From CAIWHR01 sp963726775 (GTDB lineage: Bacteria; Pseudomonadota; Gammaproteobacteria; Burkholderiales; Casimicrobiaceae), in contig CAVSDL010000006.1 of NCBI GenBank assembly GCA_963726775.1, forward strand, positions 284,550 through 348,549: a stretch of 64,000 nucleotides of DNA. The letters are read 5' to 3'. A model generated the notes under the pieces. The model saw nothing but the letters and a program-made list of their open reading frames with translations, made no database searches and was not told the origin of the DNA. The position numbers and the translations under genes are program-made. Positions 17,460-26,424 of the stretch are shown one piece after another (the stretch's first letter is position 1; every line of letters begins with the position of its first letter).

Positions 17460-18698
17460 TTATTTCATTTCGATGGCCGCAAGCAGGCGTTTCACAAACT
17501 CATCCATCGACTTGGTGTCGATCCAGCGGACTACCGCCACGACATCGTGATCCGGGTCCACGAAGACCATGTTGGTACCGTTGCCGATATGCGCGAATGC
17601 GCGGGCCGGTGCACTCGGCAGATATTTCCGGTCGGTGTTGAGAAACCAGTTCATGAATCCGTACGTCGGCTGCGCGGGGGTGGGCGTGAGCGCCCAGTCG
17701 ACCCATTGATTCGAGAGGATCTGCCGGTCTTTCCATTTGCCGTGGCGCAGCGTGAGGTAACCGAAACGCGCCATGTCGTAGGCGTGGATGAACATGCCGC
17801 CGCCCCAATGACCGCCGCCCGTCGTCGACTGAACCGCGATGCCATCGAGGACGATCCAGGAATTCTCGTAGCCGTACCAGCGCCAGGTGTTCGAGGCGCC
17901 GATGGGGTCCATGACATTCTCTTTCAGCACCTGCGGCAGCGGGCGGCGCCAGACGCTGAGCGCGGCGAGTGCCAGCACGTTCACGCGCGTGTCGTTGTAT
18001 TTGTAGACGCTGCCGGGCTTGTCGCGCCGCCGCGTGGTCCACTCACCCGGCTTGTCCCCTGGGCGGTCAGCCCAGTCGGGCTTGCCCCACAGCGTGCCTT
18101 CCCAATCGCTGGTCTGGCGCAGCAAGTGGTCCCAGGTAATGGTCCGGTTGTGCGGGGTTTCGAAAAGATACAGAAAATCCGGCGCGCCGAGGCTGTCGGA
18201 TTTGTTGCCGGACGAAACCGGGTTGTAGACCTGAATCGGCGGAACGTACTCGCGTACCGTGTCGTTGATGCTCCTGATCATGCCGCGATCGACGGCGATT
18301 CCGACCACGCTCGAAAGGAAGCTCTTGGTCACGCTATGCGTCATGTCCACGCGCAGCGGCTCTCCCCATTCGGCGACGACAAAGCCCTTGTGGACGATGA
18401 CGCCGGTCGGTTCGCCGCGATCTTTGATCGGCCCGATGGCGTAGCCGAACGGTTCACGGCCGAAAGTCTGGTAGTGATTGAGTTTGAGATCGCGCGGTGC
18501 CTTGGATTCGGCACCGATGGCAAAGTCGATCGCATCCTTCAGCAGCGAAGGGTTGATGCCCGCCTCGGCCGGAGTCTTGTGCTGCCATATCGCATCGGGG
18601 AAGTAGACGTTGGGCGTGCCCGTGCCGAATTGCGCGGACGCCCACAGCGGGGCAAGCAGGAGGGCGATCAGGAACGAGGCACGGTGACGAGCGATCAT
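17460..18698 (-). CDS. secreted class C beta-lactamase-family serine hydrolase
   Basis: 412 residues. A signal peptide (residues 1-22, LLLAPLWASAQF) precedes a beta-lactamase/transpeptidase fold. The nucleophile motif SxxK is S122-V-T-K125 in MTHSVTKSFLSS, the YxN motif is Y234-N-D in YKYNDTRVN, and the third motif is HIG in FAHIGNGTN in place of KTG. Such proteins are usually esterases or D-amino-acid peptidases, rarely lactamases. The ATG at 18698 is chosen because it begins the signal peptide; upstream in-frame codons encode no recognisable sequence. A GGNTNMVFVDPDHDVVAVVRW-like C-terminus is typical of the family. Confidence 0.85.
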   Translation of the reverse strand: MIARHRASFLIALLLAPLWASAQFGTGTPNVYFPDAIWQHKTPAEAGINPSLLKDAIDFAIGAESKAPRDLKLNHYQTFGREPFGYAIGPIKDRGEPTGVIVHKGFVVAEWGEPLRVDMTHSVTKSFLSSVVGIAVDRGMIRSINDTVREYVPPIQVYNPVSSGNKSDSLGAPDFLYLFETPHNRTITWDHLLRQTSDWEGTLWGKPDWADRPGDKPGEWTTRRRDKPGSVYKYNDTRVNVLALAALSVWRRPLPQVLKENVMDPIGASNTWRWYGYENSWIVLDGIAVQSTTGGGHWGGGMFIHAYDMARFGYLTLRHGKWKDRQILSNQWVDWALTPTPAQPTYGFMNWFLNTDRKYLPSAPARAFAHIGNGTNMVFVDPDHDVVAVVRWIDTKSMDEFVKRLLAAIEMK

Positions 18699-18754
18699 TG
18701 GGATGGGCTCCGGTTTTTCTTGCGGTGGACGACGACGATGGTACCTCCGGCGAC

Positions 18755-18781
18755 GAAATTCGAGTCTGAACCTACTTTCCC
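18755..18781 (-). repeat. single arm of the dispersed repeat at a gene 3' end
   Basis: Read on the minus strand it is GGGAAAGTAGGTTCAGACTC followed by GAATTT. The stop codon of the downstream-reading binding-protein gene (TAG at 18774-18772) is part of the arm. No inverse partner was found nearby. Confidence 0.8.
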
Positions 18782-20562
18782 GTTGCCGCCCGCCGCCGGT
18801 CGAGATCGATGTCGAGGTATTTCCAGTACGACGAGAACACCATCGGGCCAAAGCCCTGCACCCACGGTTGCACGAAGACGTTCTCCAGCCGGAACGCCGC
18901 CGGCAGCAGCGGCATGTAGGTCCGGGCGAGGTCTCCCATCCGCCGCGCCGCCGCGATCTGGCCGGCGTCGGACGCGCTGCGCAGGAACTGCTCGGCGGCG
19001 TCGTCGTAATCGGCAAACCGGAACTGCACCGCGTTGACGCGCTGCGGTTGCTTGCTGTGGAGCTGGGCGTGCACGTTGTAGCCCGACGGCGAACCGCCGA
19101 AGCCGCCGTAGTACATCTGGAACTGGCCTTTCTCGAGCGCCTTGATCATGTCCTGGAAAGGCGTGACGCGAAAGTCCATCCGCAATCCGACCGCATCCAT
19201 GTTCCTCTTCCACAGTGTCCCGACCTCGCGTGACACTGCGCCCGTGCGTTGCGAAAAGGTCAGCGATAGCGGCTTGCCGTCGGGTGCTCTGCGGTAGCCG
19301 TCGACATCGGGCCGGTATCCGAAGCGGTCGAGCAGCGCTCGTGCCGCGGCGGGATCGTAGAGCGGCTTCGCGGAGAGCGCCGGATCGTGACCACCGACAC
19401 CGGGAGGCACCATCTGGTTCGCGGGGATCGCCTGTCCGGCATAGACGACGTCGAGTAGTGTATCGACGTCCAGCGCGAGTGCGATCGACCGGCGCAGCGC
19501 GATCCGCTCGTTGCTCATGCCGCCGATGACCGGGTCGGCCATGTTGAAGTAGACCGAGAACAGAAACGGTTCGGGGTAGGCGTAGCGGGTGATGCCGCGT
19601 GCCGCGTATTCGGGCTTGACCTTGCCGGCGGCGAGCAGACGGTTGGCGACTTCGCCGCGCAGCACAATCAGGTCGAGCCCACCCTGCTCGAAGGCCAGCA
19701 ACCGCGGCAGGTCCTCGTCGATCACGGCAATCTCGATCACGCCGATCTGCGGCAGGATCTTCCCCTGCATGCTGCGAACGAGTTGCGCCTGCGCTGGATC
19801 GGTGCTGTCCGGAAAGCGCGCGGCGCGGTAGCCGGGGTTTGCCTCCAGAACGATGCGCGAGCCGCGCTTCCATTCACGCAGCCGGTACGGTCCGGTCCCC
19901 ACAGGGTGGGTGCGAATATCGGGCCCCGCCGCCTCGACGACCTCGCGCGCCGACGCGCCGACGAATCCGAGCAGGTCGCGGATGATCGGATAGTTGGGTT
20001 CGGAGAGGCGCAACTGCAGCGTGTACCGGTCGAGCGCGCGCAGACCCTCGATGGGCCGGTCGAAATCGAACTTGCCGCTGCGGGCCGCCGCGTCGACCAC
20101 CGGTCGCGCGCCGACGATGATGCCGGCCGCGATGGGGTAGCCACCCCGGCGCCCGTTGGGATCCATCCAGCGCTTGTACGCGTAGACGTAGTCGTCGGCG
20201 ACGAGCTCGCGCGGCTTGCCGTTGAACGCGGGGTCGTCGGTGAAGTAGATGCCGCGCTTCAGCCGGAACGTCCACATCTTGCCGTCGGCGGCAATCGTGA
20301 CCGGGCCGTCCGCCGTCAGCGGCGTGAGCTTCGGCGGCGAGGCGAGGTAGTCCCATTCGTAGGCCGGCTCGAAGATCGCCATCAGCACCTGGAACGACGG
20401 GTCGTCGCTGTATTGCTGCGGGTCGAGCATGTCGATGTCGGGAGAGGCCAGGCGCAGGACCTTGGCCGGGTCGGCGGCGCGGACATCGGCCGCAATGGAG
20501 GCACCGGCGAACGTCAACACCGTAACTGCGGCAGCGAGGTAACGGGGCATCCGAATTCGCAT
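18772..20562 (-). CDS. peptide/oligopeptide-type ABC transporter substrate-binding protein
   Basis: 596 residues, a normal length for family 5 solute-binding proteins. A signal peptide (1-29, ASIAADVRAAD) is followed by the SBP_bac_5 fold: LRLASPDIDMLDPQQYSD, WTFRLKRGIYFTDDPAFNG, VGTGPYRLREWKRGSRIVL and ALRRSIALALDVDTLLD. Members bind peptides, nickel, glycosides or other oligomers and deliver them to Dpp/Opp-type permeases, none of which is present nearby. Its ATG overlaps the stop codon of the upstream amidohydrolase by one base, so the two are translationally coupled. The substrate may therefore be an amide or ester cleaved by that enzyme (inference). The C-terminal ATGK is encoded by the repeat junction. 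Confidence 0.85.
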   Translation of the reverse strand: MRIRMPRYLAAAVTVLTFAGASIAADVRAADPAKVLRLASPDIDMLDPQQYSDDPSFQVLMAIFEPAYEWDYLASPPKLTPLTADGPVTIAADGKMWTFRLKRGIYFTDDPAFNGKPRELVADDYVYAYKRWMDPNGRRGGYPIAAGIIVGARPVVDAAARSGKFDFDRPIEGLRALDRYTLQLRLSEPNYPIIRDLLGFVGASAREVVEAAGPDIRTHPVGTGPYRLREWKRGSRIVLEANPGYRAARFPDSTDPAQAQLVRSMQGKILPQIGVIEIAVIDEDLPRLLAFEQGGLDLIVLRGEVANRLLAAGKVKPEYAARGITRYAYPEPFLFSVYFNMADPVIGGMSNERIALRRSIALALDVDTLLDVVYAGQAIPANQMVPPGVGGHDPALSAKPLYDPAAARALLDRFGYRPDVDGYRRAPDGKPLSLTFSQRTGAVSREVGTLWKRNMDAVGLRMDFRVTPFQDMIKALEKGQFQMYYGGFGGSPSGYNVHAQLHSKQPQRVNAVQFRFADYDDAAEQFLRSASDAGQIAAARRMGDLARTYMPLLPAAFRLENVFVQPWVQGFGPMVFSSYWKYLDIDLDRRRAATGK

Positions 20563-21893
20563 CAGGCAGACGGCGGGCGTCGTCGGGTCGGGATGGACTG
20601 AAGAGTCAAAGACGACTGCTTCGCGGTGGACGATGGCGATGGGCCGAGCCGTGACGCCGACCGGCCGTTGAACATGGCGCGGGTCTCGAAGACTTGGGGT
20701 GCCAGTCGCTGTCCGCCGAGGTGCAGCTGACGTTTCTGCACGAAGTCGAACAGAAGCGCATTGTAGCGGCGCAGCGCTGTGAGCGGCAGGACCGCGGCGG
20801 CATCGATGAATCCGGCGTCGGCGAGGTCCTGCGGGGAAAAGAGCGGCATCACCGCCGGTAGCGGATAGTCGGAGCCGTTGACGAGGCGCGTCGCCCAGTC
20901 ACCCCCCGGCGCTCCGCGCGCGAGGATGCGCCCGAGCGCTCCGGCGCGCGCCGTCTGGGTGATCGCCGAAAGGTCGCCGAAGAGTCGGCCGACGTGTGGG
21001 GGCTCGTCCATGAGACGCTCGAACAGCGCAAAGCTCGACATCCAGGGACCGTCGGGGCCGCGGTCGATGTCGCGCGATTCGCCCATCGACGCACAGTGGG
21101 CGACGATCACGGTCACTCCGTGCTCGAGCGCGCGGCGCAGCTTGAGGGGATTGCCCAGTGCGTCGTCGCCGGGCACGGCGCGCTCCATGCCCGCATGCGT
21201 GACGAGTGGCAGATGGAGCTTCGCGAGCGCGGCGTAGAACGGGTCGCAGCGAGGCGACGCCGGATCGATGTTCTGGGCCGATGGAATCCACTTGACCGCG
21301 CACGCGCCCATTGGCTGCACGCGCTCGAGCTCGGCCACGGCGTCGACGCGCCAGGGATGCACCGAGGCGGCCCAGGCAAAGCGCGCCGGATGTTGCGCCG
21401 CGATCCGCGCGGCGTAGTCGTTGCCGATCCACACGTGCGTGCGCGCGGGATCGCGCCTCCCCGACGCATCGTGCCAGGTATCCAGTGCGAGCAGCAGGAG
21501 CCGGATGCCACGGGGCAGCGCGTCGGCGAGCGCGACGAGGCGCGCCACGTATCCCGCGTCGATCGCGTCGCCGGCGATGCAGGACGCGTTGCGGAAGATC
21601 TCGCGCTGAACCGCGCCGATTGGCCAGCGCAGCGTGCCGCGCCCGTCGTTGAAGCCCGCTCCCGCCGCATCGCCGGCGTCGCCGACGCCGATCAGGTGAA
21701 CATGGGCGTCCCACACGCTGGCGATGTCCAGGCCGTCGAACGCCTCGCGCACCAGCGGGTGGTCGGCGAGTTCGCGCGGCAGGGTGCCCAGGCACGGGTT
21801 CACCAGCCCTTGCTCCGGCCACAAGCGCCAGGCCGCGCCACCGGCGAGCAGCGTGCCGGCGGCAGCGAGCGCGCGGCGTCGGGTCATTCGCAT
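20562..21893 (-). CDS. exported amidohydrolase-family protein
   Basis: 443 residues. The N-terminus MRMTRRRALAAAGTLLAGGA looks like a Tat-type leader (RR followed by a hydrophobic stretch). The mature part follows the amidohydrolase_2 TIM-barrel plan: VWDAHVHLIGVGDAG for the first metal His pair, CAVKWIPSAQNIDP, LVTHAGMERAVPG and VIVAHCASMGES for further His ligands, and LVNGSDYPLP for the final Asp. Hydrolysis or decarboxylation of a small substrate is expected. Two possible starts (21893 and 21887) differ by two residues. The stop codon overlaps the ATG of the binding-protein gene by one base. Extended C-terminus (about 40 residues, Ser/Arg rich) looks unstructured. Confidence 0.75.
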   Translation of the reverse strand: MRMTRRRALAAAGTLLAGGAAWRLWPEQGLVNPCLGTLPRELADHPLVREAFDGLDIASVWDAHVHLIGVGDAGDAAGAGFNDGRGTLRWPIGAVQREIFRNASCIAGDAIDAGYVARLVALADALPRGIRLLLLALDTWHDASGRRDPARTHVWIGNDYAARIAAQHPARFAWAASVHPWRVDAVAELERVQPMGACAVKWIPSAQNIDPASPRCDPFYAALAKLHLPLVTHAGMERAVPGDDALGNPLKLRRALEHGVTVIVAHCASMGESRDIDRGPDGPWMSSFALFERLMDEPPHVGRLFGDLSAITQTARAGALGRILARGAPGGDWATRLVNGSDYPLPAVMPLFSPQDLADAGFIDAAAVLPLTALRRYNALLFDFVQKRQLHLGGQRLAPQVFETRAMFNGRSASRLGPSPSSTAKQSSLTLQSIPTRRRPPSA

Positions 21894-22037
21894 GGCTGTT
21901 ATCATCGCAGAATAAGAACGAACGGGGGGACGGTCGCCGCACTTGGCGACGCCCCGGCCGATCGCCGCTTCCGCGAAACGGATCGCGCGGTCGGCCCTCG
22001 GGACGGGCGCGCTCGATGCGCGCCGGGAGGCGGACCG

Positions 22038-23483
22038 ATGAACGAACCGATCACGCTGCCACTGTGGACGGTGTTGGTGCTCGCGGGCCTGGCCGGCTGG
22101 GCGGCGCTTGTTCTCCTTTTCGTGCCCGGCATGCGCTGGTACTTCCGGCGCCGGATCAACGCCGTGGTGCAGCAGATCGGCGACCGCCTTCAGGTGGAGC
22201 TTCCGTCGTTCAAGCTCACCCGCCGCGACGTCCTGATCGACCGCCTGCTGAACGATCCCAAGGTGCTCGCGGCGGCCGAAGTCCACGTCCGCGAGCACGG
22301 CGAGGACAAGGCGGACGTGGCGCAGCGGGTGGCGCGTTACGCCCGCGAGATCGTGCCATCGTTCAACGCCTATCTCTATTTTCGCATCGGCTACGCGCTC
22401 GCTCGCTCCACGGCACGGTTCCTCTACCGGGTGCGAATCGGTTACTTCGACGAGGAGGCGATCCGGCACGTGGACCCCAAGTCCACGATCGTGTTCGTCG
22501 TCAATCACCGCAGCAACATGGATTATGTGCTGGTGGCGTTCCTCGCGGCCGAGCGTGCCGCGCTCTCGTTTGCGGTGGGCGAATGGGCGCGGGTGTGGCC
22601 GCTGCAACAGTTGATCCGCGCGATGGGCGCGTTCTTCGTGCGCCGCAACTCGGGCGACGCGCTCTACCGCACGGTGCTGGCCCGCTACGTACAAATGGCC
22701 TCCGAGGGTGGCGTGACGCAGGCCGTGTTTCCGGAAGGCGGGCTCACGATCGACGGGCGGTTGCGCCCACCCCGTTTCGGTTTGCTCGACTACATGCTGA
22801 AGACCTTCGACGAGCGCGGCGCGCGCGATCTCGTCTTCATTCCGGTCGGTCTCAACTACGACCGGGTGCTGGAGGACCGCAGCCAGCTGCTCAAGCTGCA
22901 TCCGGATCATCCGCGGCCGAAGGGCTTGCGCACCCTGCGCACGACGTTGCATTTCATCGGCGCGAATCTGTGGCTGATGCTGACCGGGCATTGGCACCGC
23001 TTCGGATATGCATGCGTCAACTTCGGCACACCGCTGTCGATGCGGGCATACGTGGGCGAGCGTGGCGTCCACTTTCCGGCCCTCGAAGACTCCGCACGCC
23101 GAGCCGAAGTGGGCGCGGTAGCCGTGCGCCTGATGGACGCCATCGGCGCCGTCATCCCGGTGCTGCCCGTGTCGCTGGTGGCGAGCGTCCTGGTGCGCGA
23201 TCCGTTGCGCAGCTATTCCGAACTGGAACTCAAGGCTGCGGCGCACGTACGCATGCGCGAGCTGGAATCCCGCGGCGCGCATCTCTACATCCCGCGTCAG
23301 GACCACGACTACGCGTTCAATGTCGGCCTGCGCATGCTCACGTTGCGGCGGATCGTCGTCGAGGAGGACGGCCTGTTCCGGGCCGCGCCCGACGAGCACG
23401 AGGTGCTTGCGTATTATGCCAACGCCGTCGCGCACCTCGACGCGGTGCCGGCCGCCGGGGCGGACGTCGTAGGGGAAAAGTAG
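22038..23483 (+). CDS. PlsB-like glycerol-3-phosphate acyltransferase
   Basis: 481 residues. One N-terminal membrane helix (8-30, WTVLVLAGLAGWAALVLLF) is followed by an acyltransferase domain with the four motifs: FVVNHRSNMDYVL (HxxxxD), FFVRRNSGDALYR, AVFPEGGLTIDGRLRPP and VFIPVGLNYDRV. The HRSxxD form of motif I and the extended motif III are typical of glycerol-3-phosphate acyltransferases (PlsB), making lysophosphatidate at the inner membrane. It is much shorter than E. coli PlsB (about 800 residues), so related acyltransferase roles are possible. GGGAGG lies 7 bases before the ATG. The C-terminal VVGEK and stop run directly into a repeat element. Confidence 0.85.
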   Translation: MNEPITLPLWTVLVLAGLAGWAALVLLFVPGMRWYFRRRINAVVQQIGDRLQVELPSFKLTRRDVLIDRLLNDPKVLAAAEVHVREHGEDKADVAQRVARYAREIVPSFNAYLYFRIGYALARSTARFLYRVRIGYFDEEAIRHVDPKSTIVFVVNHRSNMDYVLVAFLAAERAALSFAVGEWARVWPLQQLIRAMGAFFVRRNSGDALYRTVLARYVQMASEGGVTQAVFPEGGLTIDGRLRPPRFGLLDYMLKTFDERGARDLVFIPVGLNYDRVLEDRSQLLKLHPDHPRPKGLRTLRTTLHFIGANLWLMLTGHWHRFGYACVNFGTPLSMRAYVGERGVHFPALEDSARRAEVGAVAVRLMDAIGAVIPVLPVSLVASVLVRDPLRSYSELELKAAAHVRMRELESRGAHLYIPRQDHDYAFNVGLRMLTLRRIVVEEDGLFRAAPDEHEVLAYYANAVAHLDAVPAAGADVVGEK

Positions 23484-23484
23484 G

Positions 23485-23594
23485 AAAAGTAGGGTCGGAC
23501 TCGAATTTTGACTGAAGCGTGGCGTGGACTCTTGTGGTCGCGGAAATTCGAGTCCGACCCTGCTTTTCTCGAAAATTCGAGCCCGGCCCTGCCG
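23485..23594. repeat. dispersed inverted-repeat element with an extra third arm
   Basis: The left arm AAAAGTAGGGTCGGACTCGA plus ATTT at 23485-23508 and the right arm at 23544-23567 are inverse copies with one mismatch in 24 bases (35-base spacer). A third, degenerate right-type arm follows at 23572-23594. The element starts one base after the acyltransferase stop codon. GGAAAAGTAG is tandemly repeated at its left edge. Confidence 0.88.
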
Positions 23595-23741
23595 AATATT
23601 CGACAGACGCCCGATGTCGTTCGACCTACGATGGGTGCCGTGATGGCGGTCCGGCCGTCCCAAATGCAAGGCGGTTGCGCGATCGTTGTCGTGTAGCGCA
23701 CCGACCCTTCACCGGCCCGTCACTTCTTCAGAGGTGGCACC

Positions 23742-23954
23742 ATGTCGAAGCGTTGGGCAGCGAATATCATCATCGTCGCGGCTGGCCTCTTTGCCGGTAT
23801 CGGCACGCTGGTCGCGCAAGTGCCTCCGCACAGGCCGGGAACCGTTTGCATCGTCTCGCCGACATTCTGGTGCTGGGCCAACCCGCGCGGAAACACGGGC
23901 GAGCCCTGTTCGTGTCCGACGCCGAGCGGACCGATCCAGGGAACGCTGCGATAG
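23742..23954 (+). CDS. small exported Cys-rich protein, unknown function
   Basis: 70 residues. An N-terminal signal or membrane helix (8-26, NIIIVAAGLFAGIGTLVAQ) is followed by a compact Pro/Gly/Trp-rich segment with four cysteines: TVCIVSPTFWCWANPRG and then GEPCSCPTPSGPIQG. I recall similar short proteins with a VC...WCWA...CxCPTP pattern in proteobacteria but no assigned role. GAGGTGG precedes the ATG. It is 15 bases upstream of the membrane-protein gene, so the two may be co-transcribed with the DUF2235 gene further on. Confidence 0.65.
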   Translation: MSKRWAANIIIVAAGLFAGIGTLVAQVPPHRPGTVCIVSPTFWCWANPRGNTGEPCSCPTPSGPIQGTLR

Positions 23955-23969
23955 AAGGGGGGATGCACG

Positions 23970-25151
23970 ATGACCGCCCATCCTGTCGACGTCGACCGCC
24001 TGATCGACGATGCCCGACTGGTCGTCGAATACGCGTCGCGAACCGGGCAGTTACCCGATGCGGCCCTGCCGAAAGCGCTGGACGCCGCAACGCACGATCG
24101 GGACCAGGGCAAATTTCCGGATTGCGCTTCCCTTTGGGTGGCGCTCGATCGGGCCATCCGCTCGATCGCCCCGCTGACGCTCAACGATCTGCGGGAAGGC
24201 AGGCACGCGTTCGACAGCCGGGGCCAACGAAGCGCGCGGCGAGTGGTCGCTTTTCTCTGTTTCATGTCGATCGCGCTCACAGGGCTCATCGCCTGGTACA
24301 CGATCGCGCTCTATCAGGCCGACGCGGCGATGGCCGCCATTCAGCAGATCGAGACCGTGCGCTATTCGGACAAGGTGCGCGAGGTGCGCCGGCTGACCGA
24401 GGACAAGGAGCTGTTCGTCAAGCACGACGCGCGCTACGCCCATTATCACCAGCAACTGGGAGAGCTTGCGCTGGCGCGGGCTGCGCACAACGCCGCCGCG
24501 TCGCTGATCGAACAGACCGATAGCACGGGGATCTATCCGCTCGAAGATTTCTTCGCAATGATTTCGGCGCTGGGCGCGCATGCCTTGGCGCCGACTCCGG
24601 CGCAGGCCAGGCCGACGACAGCCGCAAGCCCAGCGACCTTCGACGCGACGTCCAGGTCCGAGGCGCCAGCGCCAGACGATCGCAAACAGGACTCGGTTGG
24701 GCCCGCCGCCGATCTGAAAGCAGACTACGACTTTCTGATGAGTATCGGCGATGACAATCCGGGCATCATCTTCCGTCCCGCAACCGGCCCGCAGTATTCG
24801 TTCCACGTTCGCCTGCAGAAATTCATCTTTGGCGGATGGATCCTGCCGTTTCTCTATGGACTGCTGGGCGCTTCGGTCTACCTCATGCGTGCCCTGTTGA
24901 ACGACAGGACCGCGAGTCTCGCGTTCTTCCCCTTGATCCTGCGCGTCGCCCTGGGCGGCATTGCCGGCCTGGCCATCGGCTGGTTCTCGGTGCCGGGGGC
25001 GGGCATCGGCACCGCTGCGATTTCGACGATACCGTTCGGCATCGCGTTTCTCGCCGGGTTCAGCATCGATGCGCTTTTCAGAGTGCTCGAGCGCCTCACC
25101 CAAACCCTGGGGGCGACGCCGCGACGAGCGCCGCAGGCGCAGCGCGCATGA
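23970..25151 (+). CDS. multi-pass membrane protein of unknown function
   Basis: 393 residues; no family recognised. It has an N-terminal cytoplasmic region (1-85), one helix at about 92-112 (VVAFLCFMSIALTGLIAWYT), then a long soluble domain (about 113-285, partly helical, with a Pro/Ala/Thr-rich linker at 205-240). A C-terminal membrane bundle of three helices follows (WILPFLYGLLGASVYLM, LILRVALGGIAGLAIGWF and ISTIPFGIAFLAGFSIDALF). The soluble section contains YSFHVRLQKFIFGGW just before the membrane. It is downstream of the small exported protein and 94 bases upstream of the DUF2235 hydrolase gene. Partnership with either is inference from spacing and direction only. Confidence 0.7.
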   Translation: MTAHPVDVDRLIDDARLVVEYASRTGQLPDAALPKALDAATHDRDQGKFPDCASLWVALDRAIRSIAPLTLNDLREGRHAFDSRGQRSARRVVAFLCFMSIALTGLIAWYTIALYQADAAMAAIQQIETVRYSDKVREVRRLTEDKELFVKHDARYAHYHQQLGELALARAAHNAAASLIEQTDSTGIYPLEDFFAMISALGAHALAPTPAQARPTTAASPATFDATSRSEAPAPDDRKQDSVGPAADLKADYDFLMSIGDDNPGIIFRPATGPQYSFHVRLQKFIFGGWILPFLYGLLGASVYLMRALLNDRTASLAFFPLILRVALGGIAGLAIGWFSVPGAGIGTAAISTIPFGIAFLAGFSIDALFRVLERLTQTLGATPRRAPQAQRA

Positions 25152-25245
25152 TCGAAACGCCACGGCGGATCTTGCGAACGGCTGCACTTGCGGCACGTCG
25201 TCGCGATAGGTCATTTTCAACAACGTCAACTTTTGCGGATGGACC

Positions 25246-26376
25246 ATGGCCAAGACGATAGCGTTCTTTGCGGATGGAACCTGGAATGGCCCGGGCAAGG
25301 ACGAGAATGGCGACGGCGTTCCGGAAGACACCAATGTTCTCAAGATGTTCTGCAACCTCGCCGGCGCCGTTACCGTCGAGACGGCGCGTATGAAGGACGA
25401 GCAGGAGAAGGTCCTGGTGAGCATCGACGGTGTGCCGATGCAGACTGCCAAATACATCCACGGCGTCGGCGATTCCGAGAATCTACTGGTGAAGGCCCTG
25501 GGAGGCGTATTCGGCAAAGGGGTGATCGCCCGGATCGTGCGCGGCTACACCTATATTTCCCGGCAGTTCGACCCGGGGGACGCAATCTGCATCGTCGGCT
25601 TCAGCCGCGGGGCGTACACCGCGCGCGCGCTGGGAGGAATGATCGCCAGTGTCGGGCTCCTCGATCGGCGAAAGCTCGATCTCCAGGACCGGCGGCGTGC
25701 GTACGGCTATGGCATGGGAGCATGGGAGGAATATCGCCAGGGCGCGAAGAAATCGGGCGGCATCTTCGACGAGATTCACAAAGTCGGCGCGACACCCGTT
25801 CCGGCAGGATGCCGGATCGAAAACGTGGACATTCGCGCGATCGGAGTGTGGGACACCGTCGGCTCGCTCGGAATCCCCGTCTACGACAACGACGAACGGG
25901 TGGACGTGTTTCGCTTTGCCGACACGACGCTCAATGCCCGCGTCCGCAACGGATTCCACGCGGTCTCCATCGACGAACGGCGAGAGGACTTTCCGCCGAC
26001 GCGATGGACGCCGGCGGCCAATGTCGAGGAGTGCTGGTTCGCCGGCGCGCACTCCGATGTTGGCGGAGGCTACGCGGAGTGCGGGCTATCCGATATCGCG
26101 TTGCAGTGGATGACGCAGCGCATGAGGAGCACGGGCCTCCGGTTCGGGGCTCTTCCGGTGTACGTCCCGAAGCCCGATGTCGGCATCGCCGCGCACGAAC
26201 CGTGGCGGGACGGCGTGTGGAAACTCCGGGGCACCCGGATTCGTTCGATTCCACGCGATGCCGCTATCGATGACAGCGTCAGCCGGCGCATGGCCGCCCT
26301 TGGCCCCGCGTACCATCCCGAGTCCGTGGCCGCCCTTCTGGCGGAGCGCAGTGAGCGATCGCGAGACGTGGCGTAA
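25246..26376 (+). CDS. DUF2235 hydrolase (Tle1-like phospholipase fold)
   Basis: 376 residues. The N-terminus MAKTIAFFADGTWN is the standard opening of DUF2235. The nucleophile elbow is IVGFSRGAYTARAL with Ser120 in GFSRG; the likely acid is Asp203 in IGVWDTVGSLG; the catalytic His is His269 in FAGAHSDVGGGY. This is the core of Tle1 phospholipases, effectors delivered by type VI secretion, and also of stand-alone hydrolases. No VgrG, PAAR, Tla immunity or other T6SS gene is present, so delivery is not supported here. The preceding membrane protein might be an anchor or immunity partner. Cytoplasmic location is predicted since there is no signal peptide. Confidence 0.85.
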   Translation: MAKTIAFFADGTWNGPGKDENGDGVPEDTNVLKMFCNLAGAVTVETARMKDEQEKVLVSIDGVPMQTAKYIHGVGDSENLLVKALGGVFGKGVIARIVRGYTYISRQFDPGDAICIVGFSRGAYTARALGGMIASVGLLDRRKLDLQDRRRAYGYGMGAWEEYRQGAKKSGGIFDEIHKVGATPVPAGCRIENVDIRAIGVWDTVGSLGIPVYDNDERVDVFRFADTTLNARVRNGFHAVSIDERREDFPPTRWTPAANVEECWFAGAHSDVGGGYAECGLSDIALQWMTQRMRSTGLRFGALPVYVPKPDVGIAAHEPWRDGVWKLRGTRIRSIPRDAAIDDSVSRRMAALGPAYHPESVAALLAERSERSRDVA

Positions 26377-26424
26377 GAGTGATCGTGGCTGAGCCTGCTT
26401 CCTGCGATCGGCCCGCAGTTCCAA

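Noticed and set aside
21894..23669. N-terminal extension of the amidohydrolase frame by nearly 600 codons
   Set aside because: The extension runs antisense through the acyltransferase gene and has no similarity; the Tat-like leader marks the true start near 21893.
25246..26376. Type VI secretion locus
   Set aside because: Only a DUF2235 hydrolase is present; no VgrG, PAAR, Hcp or sheath genes in the window.
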